Positions 55,788 through 63,291 of a DNA stretch of 64,000 nucleotides are shown here, one piece after another (positions within the stretch are counted from its first letter, which is position 1; the number at the start of each line of letters is the position of its first letter). A program made the position numbers and the translations under genes. The notes under the pieces are model-generated. The model ran no database searches. It was not told the origin of the DNA and was given only the letters and a program-made list of their open reading frames with translations. Location: assembly GCF_048323675.1 (NCBI RefSeq), contig NZ_JBLWFK010000001.1:186001-250000 (forward strand), read 5' to 3'. This DNA comes from Mangrovimicrobium sp048323675. Its GTDB lineage: Bacteria > Pseudomonadota > Gammaproteobacteria > Pseudomonadales > Halieaceae.

Positions 55788-56336
55788 GTGAGCCGTTCTT
55801 TGCTGCAGGCCCCCATGGGCACCCGATGTATGAAGGCCCTGCTGACAGTGCTGGTGGGCGCGTTCGCCCTGCTGGTGGCGGTCAACAATGTGACCGACTA
55901 CGGCTCCAATTTCATGTTCGTCCAGCACGTGCTGGCCATGGATACCACCTTCGAGGGCAACCGCCTGATGTGGCGGGCGATCGAGGCGGAGTGGTTTCAT
56001 CACCTGGCCTACTGGCTGATCATCGCCTGCGAATTTTCCGCCGGCGTACTCTGCACGGTGGGCGCCATCGCCATGTGGCGCAGCCGCCACCAGCCGGCGG
56101 CGCAGTTCCAGCCGGCGCTGATGCTGGCCAGTTGGGGCCTGGTTCTCGGTATCGCGCTGTGGTTCGGCGGCTTCATGACCGTCGGCGCCGAGTGGTTCCT
56201 GATGTGGCAGTCCGACGCCTGGAACGGTCAGGAGGCGGCCTTTCGCTTCATCATGTGCCTGTTCGGTTGCCTGTTGTTCCTGCACCTGCCCGAGCCGCCC
56301 TGCGCCTCGGCGCAGCAGGCGCCCCATGGTAGCTGA
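55788..56336 (+). CDS. DUF2165 small integral membrane protein
   Basis: 182 residues, four membrane helices, with VAVNNVTDYGSNFMFVQHVLAMDTTF after the first helix and a W-F-H pair (AEWFHHLAYW), typical of DUF2165. Function is unknown. The start GTG 55788 follows GAGGAAAAA; GTG 55761 lies upstream of it in frame but would coincide with the predicted transcript start. It overlaps the deaminase gene by 11 bases. Confidence 0.82.
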   Translation: MSRSLLQAPMGTRCMKALLTVLVGAFALLVAVNNVTDYGSNFMFVQHVLAMDTTFEGNRLMWRAIEAEWFHHLAYWLIIACEFSAGVLCTVGAIAMWRSRHQPAAQFQPALMLASWGLVLGIALWFGGFMTVGAEWFLMWQSDAWNGQEAAFRFIMCLFGCLLFLHLPEPPCASAQQAPHGS

Positions 56337-56934
56337 CCGCCGCAGCTTTATTCGCAATACCGTCTTACTGGGCCCGCTGCTGATCGCGCCAGGCGCGCTG
56401 TTTTCCCGGGCCGTTGCTGGAGAGAAATTCATGCCGGATTTGCCGCAACCGCCGGGCAGCGACCCGACCGCCCAACAGATCATCGCCAACCTGCGCCGCG
56501 CCAACGAGGTCGCACGGGGCGCCATGGTCAAGGGGCATCACCCTTTCGGCGCGGTGCTGGTTGCCGCCGATCACGAAACTGTTCTCATGGAGCAGGGCAA
56601 CATCAATGCGGTCAACCATGCCGAATCCACCCTGGCGCGACTCGCCGCGGAAAAATACAGGCCGGAGGAACTCTGGGCTATGACGCTCTACAGCACCGCG
56701 GAACCCTGCGCCATGTGTGCCGGCACCCAGTACTGGGCCAATATCGGCAGGCTGGTGTTCGGTATCTCCGAGGCCCGCCTGCTGGAACTGACCGGCAGCA
56801 GCGAGGAAAACCCGACCATGGATGTTCCCAGCCGCTACGTGTTCCAGCACAGCCAGAAAGCCATCCGGGTATGGGGCCCGGTGCCGGAAGTGGAAGAGGA
56901 GATTGTCGCCCTGCACCGGGATTTCTGGAGCTGA
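56326..56934 (+). CDS. Tat-type exported nucleoside/guanine deaminase-like protein
   Basis: 202 residues. A twin-arginine leader (DRRSFIRN, then hydrophobic VLLGPLLIAPGAL, cleavage near AVAGE) precedes a CDA-fold deaminase with zinc motifs NHAEST and EPCAMCAGTQYW and a proton-shuttling Glu in HAE. This branch includes guanine deaminase and TadA. If the leader works, the deaminase acts in the periplasm, releasing ammonia or converting a base before import by the next gene's permease. Confidence 0.84.
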   Translation: MVADRRSFIRNTVLLGPLLIAPGALFSRAVAGEKFMPDLPQPPGSDPTAQQIIANLRRANEVARGAMVKGHHPFGAVLVAADHETVLMEQGNINAVNHAESTLARLAAEKYRPEELWAMTLYSTAEPCAMCAGTQYWANIGRLVFGISEARLLELTGSSEENPTMDVPSRYVFQHSQKAIRVWGPVPEVEEEIVALHRDFWS

Positions 56935-56938
56935 GGCG

Positions 56939-58312
56939 ATGGGCGGCAGCGGGGGAGGCGACTGGCAGGTTCCGCTCTACGGCTGGCGGGACGTGCCGCC
57001 CTGGCCGACCGCGCTGCTGGCGGGATTCCAGCACCTGCTGGCGGTGTTCGGCGGGATTGTCACCGCGCCGCTGATTATCGCCGCGGGGATGGGGCTGTCG
57101 GTTGCCGATACCAACTACCTGGTAACCTCGGCGCTGCTGGTGTCGGGCATCGCCACCATGATCCAGATTTCCAGCTGGCGCGGTTTCGGTTCCGGCCTGC
57201 TGTCGATCCAGGGCACCAGTTTCACCTTTATCGGCGCCATCCTGTTTGCCTGGCACGCACTGCCCGCGGAGCAATCCGACGGCGAGCGCCTCGGCACGCT
57301 GTTCGGAACCATCGCGGTCGCCGCCCTGGTCAGTTTGCTGCTGGCCGGGCACCTGCACCGCCTGGCCCGGGTGATCACGCCCGCGGTGACCGGGGCCACG
57401 GTCGTGCTGCTGGGCGCCACGCTGGTGCTCTCCACCGGCCGCAACCTGTACCGGGTGTTCCAGCAGGCCGGGAGTTCTGCCGAGGCGCTGGAAGCCCTGT
57501 TGCTGGCGGCGGCAGTGCTGGTGGTTACCCTGCTGCTGGCACTGTGGCGCAACCCCTGGTGCCGCATGTGCGCGATCCTCGGGGGGCTGGGCGCCGGCGC
57601 GCTGCTGGCCCTGGCACTGGGGAAAATCGACACCGCGCCGCTGGGGCAGCTGGACTGGTTTTTCCTGCCCGAGCCGCTGCGCTACGGCCTGGGCTTCGAC
57701 TGGACGGCGTTCCTGGTCATCATGCCCATCTTCCTGGTGACGGCGATGGAGTCGGTGGGCGATCTCACCGCGACCCAGGCACTGAGCCGCCTGCCCACCA
57801 GCGGCCCGGCCTACTGGGCGCGGGTGCGCGGGGGGGTGATGGCGGATGCCTTCAACTCGCTGCTCGCGGCGCTGCTGGCGACCTTTCCCAACACCACGTT
57901 CAGCCAGAACAACGGCGTGATCCGGCTGACCGGCATCGCCAGCCGCCACATCGGCTTTATCGTGGCGGGCATGCTGGTCCTGCTCGGGGCGCTGCCGCTG
58001 GTGGCGGGGGTGTTCCAGATCATCCCGCCGCCGGTGATCTACGGCGCCACCTTGCTGATGTTCGCGATGATTGCGCTGACCGGCTTCAACATCCTGCGCA
58101 GCGCGGAGCTGTCGCGCCGCGGCTGGTGGGTGGCCGGCGGCGGCCTGCTCGGCGGCCTGGTGTTTGGCACCGCCGCCTGGCTCGCCGATGGCCTGCCGGA
58201 CCAACTGCGCCTGTTGCTGGGTTTCCCGGTCTCCAGCGGCGCGCTGTGCGCCATCGTGCTGGAGTGGTTGCTGCCCGAACGCCTGGGCGAGCCTCAGCCC
58301 GCCGGCCTGTAG
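56939..58312 (+). CDS. NCS2/NAT-family xanthine-uracil permease
   Basis: 457 residues and about 14 helices. The NAT signature FSQNNGVIRLTG and the TM8 TAMESVGDLTATQALS motif are present, with PPPVIYGATLLMFAMI later. It is a proton-coupled importer of xanthine or similar oxidised purines. It lies four bases after the deaminase stop and its end overlaps the convergent puuE by 19 bases. Confidence 0.91.
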   Translation: MGGSGGGDWQVPLYGWRDVPPWPTALLAGFQHLLAVFGGIVTAPLIIAAGMGLSVADTNYLVTSALLVSGIATMIQISSWRGFGSGLLSIQGTSFTFIGAILFAWHALPAEQSDGERLGTLFGTIAVAALVSLLLAGHLHRLARVITPAVTGATVVLLGATLVLSTGRNLYRVFQQAGSSAEALEALLLAAAVLVVTLLLALWRNPWCRMCAILGGLGAGALLALALGKIDTAPLGQLDWFFLPEPLRYGLGFDWTAFLVIMPIFLVTAMESVGDLTATQALSRLPTSGPAYWARVRGGVMADAFNSLLAALLATFPNTTFSQNNGVIRLTGIASRHIGFIVAGMLVLLGALPLVAGVFQIIPPPVIYGATLLMFAMIALTGFNILRSAELSRRGWWVAGGGLLGGLVFGTAAWLADGLPDQLRLLLGFPVSSGALCAIVLEWLLPERLGEPQPAGL

Positions 58313-59208
58313 TTGGCGTGCCAGTGCCGGGCGATGTCGCTGCGCCGGCAGACCCACACCTGCTCGTGGGACTGTACGTAGTCGACGAAGCGCTGCAATG
58401 CGGCGAAACGCGCGGGGCGGCCCACCAGCCGGCAGTGCAGGCCGATATTCAGCAGCTTCGGTGTGCTTTCCCCCTCGGCATAGAGGACGTCGAAGGCATC
58501 CTTGAGGTAAGTGAAGAACTGGTCACCGCAGTTGAAACCCTGGGGCGAGGCAAAGCGCATGTCGTTGGTATCCAGGGTATAGGGAATGACCAGGTGCGGA
58601 CCGTCCGGCCCGGCCACCCAGTAGGGCAGATCGTCGGCGTAGGAATCGGAATCGTAGAGAAAGCCGCCTTCCGCCAGCACCAGGGCGCGGGTATTGGGGC
58701 TGTCGCGGCCGGTATACCAGCCCAGCGGGCGCGCACCGGTGAGTTCGCCGTGCAGGCGGATCGCCTCGCGGATATGCTCGCGCTCCACCGCCTCGGGGAC
58801 TTGCTGGTAGCTGATCCAGCGCAGGCCGTGGCAGGCGATTTCCCAGTCCGCCTCGCGCATTGCAGCCACCGCCTCGGGGTTGCGGGCCAGCGCGCTGGTG
58901 ACGCCAAATACCGTGACCGGCAGGTCGCGCCCGGCGAACAGGCGCTGCAGGCGCCAGAAGCCGGCGCGGCTGCCGTACTCGTAGATCGACTCCATGCTCA
59001 GGTGGCGGTCGGGGAAGGCCTGTGCGCCGATGATCTCGGAGAGAAACACCTCCGATACCGGGTCGCCGTGGAGCACGCAGTTTTCGCCGCCCTCCTCGTA
59101 GTTGACGACAAATTGCACGGCGATTCGCGCGTTCCCCGGCAGTTCGAAGCGGGGCAGGTGGCGGCCGTAACCGATCAGGTCGCGGGGGTAGGACGGGTCG
59201 CGGTTCAA
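58294..59208 (-). CDS. puuE: Allantoinase PuuE (polysaccharide deacetylase fold)
   Basis: 304 residues, close to the usual 307. RDLIGYGRHLPRF, AVQFVVNYEEGGENCVLHGD, SMESIYEYGSRAGFWRL and CHGLRWISYQQVP are the PuuE hallmarks. PuuE hydrolyses allantoin to allantoate in a metal-independent NodB-like fold. The start is TTG 59208, with GGAGAG seven bases upstream; no ATG is available before residue 100. No uricase, UraH, UraD or allantoicase is in the window, so it may serve a different cyclic ureide or join genes elsewhere. Confidence 0.88.
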   Translation of the reverse strand: MNRDPSYPRDLIGYGRHLPRFELPGNARIAVQFVVNYEEGGENCVLHGDPVSEVFLSEIIGAQAFPDRHLSMESIYEYGSRAGFWRLQRLFAGRDLPVTVFGVTSALARNPEAVAAMREADWEIACHGLRWISYQQVPEAVEREHIREAIRLHGELTGARPLGWYTGRDSPNTRALVLAEGGFLYDSDSYADDLPYWVAGPDGPHLVIPYTLDTNDMRFASPQGFNCGDQFFTYLKDAFDVLYAEGESTPKLLNIGLHCRLVGRPARFAALQRFVDYVQSHEQVWVCRRSDIARHWHANYRPAG

Positions 59209-59243
59209 TTGGGTTCTCTCCCGGTGGTTGTGCCCCAGCTTGA

Positions 59244-59259
59244 AGCAAGGAGTGTACCA
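59244..59259 (-). promoter_or_regulatory. Sigma-54 promoter of puuE
   Basis: TGGTACA-CTCC-TTGCT on the minus strand, two mismatches to consensus and GG-GC spacing of 12. The predicted start near 59233 gives a 25-base leader. An imperfect NtrC-like site, GCACT-N5-GGAAC, lies at 59346-59360, about 120 bases upstream. Confidence 0.68.
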
Positions 59260-59366
59260 GCGGGCTGACGGGGGCGGTTCCCGGCCCTTGTTTCCAAGGG
59301 TTTGCGGCTCTCTGCACTGTGCTTGGGCGTGCGGCCCAAAAAATCGCACTGTTATGGAACAAAAGC

Positions 59367-59380
59367 TGTCCAGTTGGACA
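59367..59380. promoter_or_regulatory. Palindrome, possible enhancer site of the TonB operon
   Basis: TGTCCA-GT-TGGACA is a perfect 14-base palindrome about 110 bases upstream of the predicted sigma-54 start of the DUF3450 operon, the usual distance for an enhancer-binding protein. It does not match the NtrC dyad; TGTC half-sites are known for other activators such as PilR. The rest of 59209-59573 shows no gene. Confidence 0.5.
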
Positions 59381-59456
59381 AGATTTCAGCTGGAGAGCCC
59401 CCGGTCGAATTTCCCGAAGCGCGCAATGCCCTTGTTTTAAAGGGGCTACAGCGCCA

Positions 59457-59472
59457 TGGCACGCTAATTGCT
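59457..59472 (+). promoter_or_regulatory. Sigma-54 promoter of the DUF3450-exbB-tonB operon
   Basis: TGGCACG-CTAA-TTGCT is a perfect match to the RpoN -24/-12 consensus. The predicted start is near 59483, about 90 bases before the first gene. Confidence 0.88.
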
Positions 59473-59573
59473 CTTTCTGACCACGAACCCTCAGAAGTCA
59501 TCGTGCGGAGGGTGGGGACAGCTTCCAGTCTACCGCCACCGCGAGCCATTTTCAGTTCAGGAGTTGGAGCATC

Positions 59574-60332
59574 ATGCACCACAGAAAAACCTTCCGCAGG
59601 TTGGCCCTGTTGCTACTGCTGGCGCCGCTGGGCGCGCAGGCGCAGGAAGCCGCGCTAGAAACCCAGGTCAAGACTGACTCCGCTGCGGCGGCCAGCCAGG
59701 ACCGGATCGACAAGCTCGACGAGCAGGCGACCACGTCCCTGCAATCCTACCGGGTAGCGGTGCAGCGGGCCGAGAGCCTCACCATCTACAACCAGCAGTT
59801 GCAGCGCCTGATCGATTCGCAGGAAGAGGAGATCGAATCAGTCAAGCGGCAGACCGCGGAGATCGACAATATCGAGACCGGCGCACTGCCGTTCATGCTG
59901 GAGATGACCGATACCCTGAGCACCATCGTCGAGGCCGACGTACCCTTCCTGCGCGCCGAACGTATCGAGCGTATCGACAACCTGCGCAGCATGATCGACC
60001 GCGCCGACGTCACTGCCGGCGAGAAATACCGCCGCATCATGGAGGCCTACACCATCGAGGCCGATTACGGCCGCACCATCGAAGCCTACCGCGGTGAACT
60101 CAATTCCAGCGGCGAAGTTCGCTCCGTGGACTTCCTGCGCATCGGCCGTGTCGGCCTGTACTACCAGACCCTCGACGGCGCCGAGAGCGGCCGCTGGAAC
60201 AGCAAGCTGGGCAACTGGGAAGTGCTCGAGGGCAGCTATCGCCGCTCGATTCGTGACGGATTGCGGGTGGCGCGCAAGCAGGCGCCGCCGAGCATGTTGA
60301 AACTGCCGGTAACGGCTTCGGAGGACGCGTAA
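59574..60332 (+). CDS. DUF3450 periplasmic coiled-coil protein
   Basis: 252 residues: signal peptide (LALLLLLAPLGAQAQ), a long coiled coil (about 28-115, rich in Gln/Glu/Asp), then a domain with GRVGLYYQTLDGAESGRWN. DUF3450 genes regularly precede ExbB/ExbD/TonB genes in marine gammaproteobacteria; the protein probably helps the TonB complex in the periplasm. It overlaps exbB1 by one base. Confidence 0.88.
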   Translation: MHHRKTFRRLALLLLLAPLGAQAQEAALETQVKTDSAAAASQDRIDKLDEQATTSLQSYRVAVQRAESLTIYNQQLQRLIDSQEEEIESVKRQTAEIDNIETGALPFMLEMTDTLSTIVEADVPFLRAERIERIDNLRSMIDRADVTAGEKYRRIMEAYTIEADYGRTIEAYRGELNSSGEVRSVDFLRIGRVGLYYQTLDGAESGRWNSKLGNWEVLEGSYRRSIRDGLRVARKQAPPSMLKLPVTASEDA

Positions 60333-61708
60333 TGAAAGCCCCACGTTTATTCCTGGCCTCCGTGGCCATCGCCGCCAGCGTGTTCGCCGCCAGTGCGCCG
60401 GTTGCAGCCCAGGGCAGCAGCGAGCTGACCAAGCTGCTGCAGCGGGTGGAACAGAACCAGACCGAGGAAGCCAAGCGCAATCGCGAGCGCGAGGCGAAAT
60501 TCAAGGCCGCGGCGGACCAGCAGGTCGCGCTGCAGCGCAACGCCGAGGCGGAAGTGGCGCGGCAGGAAGCCCTGCGTATCGAACTCAAGGAGCGCTTCGA
60601 CGCCAACGAGCTGAGCCTGGCGGAACTGCAAACCACCCTGGACCAGCGCACCGGTGACCTCGGCGAGCTGTTCGGCGTATTCCGGCAGATGGCCGACGAT
60701 ACCCAGACTGCCCTCTACGACTCGCTGATCACCGTGGAGTACCCCGAGCGCAAGGCCGTGGTCGATGAACTGGCCTCCAGCGAGGAAGTGCCGACTATTC
60801 CGCAGATGCGCGCCCTCTGGCAACTGCTGCTGCAGGAGATCGCCCACTCCGGGGAGATCAGCCTGTTCGACGCGCAGATCATCAAGCCCAGCGGCGACGC
60901 CTACAGCGCCCCGGTCACCCGCGTGGGAACCTTCAACATGGTTTCCGGCGACAAGTACCTCAACTACATCTCCGATTCCGACCAGGTGGTGGAACTGCCG
61001 CGCCAGCCCCAGGGCTACGTGCGCAGCTCGGCCAGTGACCTGACCTCGGCGGCGAAGGGCGAGACTGTCGGTTTCTATCTCGACCCCTCCCGCGGTGCGC
61101 TGCTCGGCCTGCTGGTGCAATCCCCGAGCCTGATGGAGCGTGTCGAGCAGGGTAAAACCGTGGGCTACGCGATCATCGTGGTCGGCATTGTCGGCCTGAT
61201 TATCGTCGCCGCGCGCATGCTCTCGCTGGCGCGCACCCAGCGCCGCATCAAGGCGCAGCTGAAGGATATGGATCACTTCGACAAGGACAACCCGCTGGGC
61301 CGCATTCTCAACGTGTACTACGAGAACAAGCACCTCGACCTGGAAACCATCAAGCGCAAGCTGGATGAAGTGGTGTTCCGCGACGTCTCGGAGATCCGCA
61401 AGGGCCTGCCGATCGTCAAGGTGCTGGCCGCGGTAGCGCCGCTGATGGGCCTGCTGGGTACGGTGACCGGTATGATCGGCACCTTCCAGGCCATCACCCT
61501 GTTCGGTACCGGCGATCCCAAGCTGATGGCCGGCGGTATTTCCCAGGCGCTGATCACCACGGTGCTGGGCCTGTGCGCGGCGATCCCGCTGCTGCTCAGC
61601 CACAGCCTGCTGTCCAGCCGGGTGACCGCGATGAGCAAGGTGATCGGCGAGCAGTCCGCGGCCCTGATGGCGCAGAAAGCCGAATCCGACGCGCAACTTA
61701 AGGCCTGA
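60332..61708 (+). CDS. exbB: MotA/TolQ/ExbB proton channel with periplasmic extension
   Basis: 458 residues. Signal peptide (AIAASVFAASAPVAAQ), coiled coil to about residue 110, a central periplasmic region, membrane helix (YAIIVVGIVGLIIVAARML), then a C-terminal MotA/TolQ/ExbB domain (VLAAVAPLMGLLGTVTGMIGTFQAI, GGISQALITTVLGLCAAIPLLL). This long ExbB form is characteristic of TonB2-like operons with DUF3450. It forms the proton channel with ExbD. Confidence 0.9.
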   Translation: MKAPRLFLASVAIAASVFAASAPVAAQGSSELTKLLQRVEQNQTEEAKRNREREAKFKAAADQQVALQRNAEAEVARQEALRIELKERFDANELSLAELQTTLDQRTGDLGELFGVFRQMADDTQTALYDSLITVEYPERKAVVDELASSEEVPTIPQMRALWQLLLQEIAHSGEISLFDAQIIKPSGDAYSAPVTRVGTFNMVSGDKYLNYISDSDQVVELPRQPQGYVRSSASDLTSAAKGETVGFYLDPSRGALLGLLVQSPSLMERVEQGKTVGYAIIVVGIVGLIIVAARMLSLARTQRRIKAQLKDMDHFDKDNPLGRILNVYYENKHLDLETIKRKLDEVVFRDVSEIRKGLPIVKVLAAVAPLMGLLGTVTGMIGTFQAITLFGTGDPKLMAGGISQALITTVLGLCAAIPLLLSHSLLSSRVTAMSKVIGEQSAALMAQKAESDAQLKA

Positions 61709-61712
61709 AACC

Positions 61713-62243
61713 ATGGAAGTCGTCAGTGCATTCCGTGATTTTCTCGACAAGGGTGGCGACGTGCTCTACGCCATCCTGCTGCTCTCCATCTGGCTGTGGT
61801 GGCTTATCCTGGAACGCTACTGGTACTACCTGCGCGAGCTCAAGGGCGATGTGAACAGCGCGGCCAGTACCTGGAACCAGCGCAGCGACCAGCGCTCCTG
61901 GTATGCGCTTACCCAGCGCCGCGGCCTGATTTCGGAGATCGAGGTGAAGATGCTGCGCAACCTCGGCCTGATCCCGGCGCTGATTGCCCTGCTGCCGATG
62001 TTCGGCCTGCTGGGTACGGTGACCGGCATGATCCAGGTCTTCGACGTCATGGCCTTCATGGGATCGGGCAACCCCCGGGCGATGGCCGACGGCGTCAGCG
62101 CGGCCACTATCCCGACCATGGCCGGGATGGTGGTGGCCCTGATCGCCATTCCCTTTGCCACTCAACTCGAACGCCGTTACCGCAGTGAGAAACAGCGTTT
62201 GGCCGAAACACTCAAGATTGCTGACCAGGAGGTCGTCGCATGA
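61713..62243 (+). CDS. exbB: ExbB-like proton channel protein
   Basis: 176 residues with three helices and LIALLPMFGLLGTVTGMIQVFDVMA and ATIPTMAGMVVALIAIPFA, the ExbB/TolQ core without a periplasmic extension. Two ExbB paralogues in one operon are typical of TonB2-type systems of Vibrio and Shewanella relatives. It overlaps exbD by four bases. Confidence 0.92.
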   Translation: MEVVSAFRDFLDKGGDVLYAILLLSIWLWWLILERYWYYLRELKGDVNSAASTWNQRSDQRSWYALTQRRGLISEIEVKMLRNLGLIPALIALLPMFGLLGTVTGMIQVFDVMAFMGSGNPRAMADGVSAATIPTMAGMVVALIAIPFATQLERRYRSEKQRLAETLKIADQEVVA

Positions 62244-62653
62244 GCGATTCCATCAATTCGATGATTCTGGAAGAAGAGGAAAGCCAGATCGACCTCACGC
62301 CGATGCTCGACGTGGTGTTCATCATGCTGATCTTCTTCATCGTTACCTCCACCTTCGTCAAGGAGGCGGGTGTCGATGTAAGCCGTCCCAACGCCGACAC
62401 GGCGGTGGTGACCGAGTCCAACAGCATCCAGATCGGCATCACCGCCGCCAACCAGATCTTCATGGACAAGCGCCAGGTGGACAAGCGCGCGGTGCGCGCC
62501 AACGTCGAGCGCGGGCTGGCGGAAAACCCGGGCGCCGCGGTGATTATCGTCGCCGATTCCGACTCCAAGACCGAGACCCTGATCGAGGTGATGGACCAGG
62601 CGCGGCTGGCGGGCGCGGAAAACGTCTCGGTAGCGGCTGACGAGGGCAACTGA
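62240..62653 (+). CDS. exbD: ExbD/TolR family protein
   Basis: 137 residues: a short cytoplasmic start, LTPMLDVVFIMLIFFIVTSTFVKE with the channel Asp (LTPMLDVVF), and a periplasmic domain with ADSDSKTETLIEVMDQARLAGAENV. It couples proton flow to TonB with the two ExbB proteins. Confidence 0.94.
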   Translation: MSDSINSMILEEEESQIDLTPMLDVVFIMLIFFIVTSTFVKEAGVDVSRPNADTAVVTESNSIQIGITAANQIFMDKRQVDKRAVRANVERGLAENPGAAVIIVADSDSKTETLIEVMDQARLAGAENVSVAADEGN

Positions 62654-62655
62654 CC

Positions 62656-63291
62656 ATGCCAGTGGTGTTGAAGGACGTGATGACCTTCGCCGCGGCCTGC
62701 GGCATCGGGTTGGCGCTGTTCGTGCTGATGCAGCTGATGATCAGCGCCGACGCGATCCTCGAAAAACCGGACGGCGAGCGGGCCTTCCTCAACTTCGTGC
62801 GGGTGGACCAGTCCGAGGAAACCCGCACCAAGGAGCGCAAGCTCAACGAACCGCCGCCGCCGGAAGCGCCGCCGGAGACGCCGGACATGTCGATGGATAT
62901 GGCCAACGTGAACCCCAACCTGAGCATGAACATGCCCACTATCGGCATCCCGATCAACTCCGGTGACGGCCCCTACCTCGGCGCCCTGCAGCAGGGCCAG
63001 GGCCTGGCCGGTTTCGACACCGATGTCATTCCGGTGGTGCGCATCGCGCCAACCTATCCGCGCGGCGCCAAGCAGGCGCGCATTGAGGGTTACGTGACAA
63101 TGGCGGTGACCATTCGCCCGGACGGCACCGTCTCCGGCGCCGAGGTGATCGAGTCAGACCCGGCGCGACTGTTTGACGATGCGGCGCTCAACGCGATCAG
63201 GCGCTGGAAGTTCCGTCCCAAGGTGGTCGACGGCAACCCGGTGGCGCAGCGCGCCAGACAAACCATTGAATTCAAGTTGGGAGGCGGTTGA
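62656..63291 (+). CDS. tonB: TonB family energy transducer
   Basis: 211 residues: one N-terminal helix (FAAACGIGLALFVLMQLMI), a Pro-rich linker (NEPPPPEAPPETP), and a C-terminal TonB domain (PTYPRGAKQARIEGYVTMAVTIR, ALNAIRRWKFRPKVVDG, FKLGGG). It spans the periplasm and pulls on TonB boxes of outer-membrane receptors. It shares one base with the TPR gene. Confidence 0.93.
   Translation: MPVVLKDVMTFAAACGIGLALFVLMQLMISADAILEKPDGERAFLNFVRVDQSEETRTKERKLNEPPPPEAPPETPDMSMDMANVNPNLSMNMPTIGIPINSGDGPYLGALQQGQGLAGFDTDVIPVVRIAPTYPRGAKQARIEGYVTMAVTIRPDGTVSGAEVIESDPARLFDDAALNAIRRWKFRPKVVDGNPVAQRARQTIEFKLGGG

Noticed and set aside
59314..59332. GCACT...CGTGC pair upstream of puuE as an NtrC box
   Set aside because: The half-sites are nine bases apart instead of five; only the weaker site at 59346-59360 has the right spacing.
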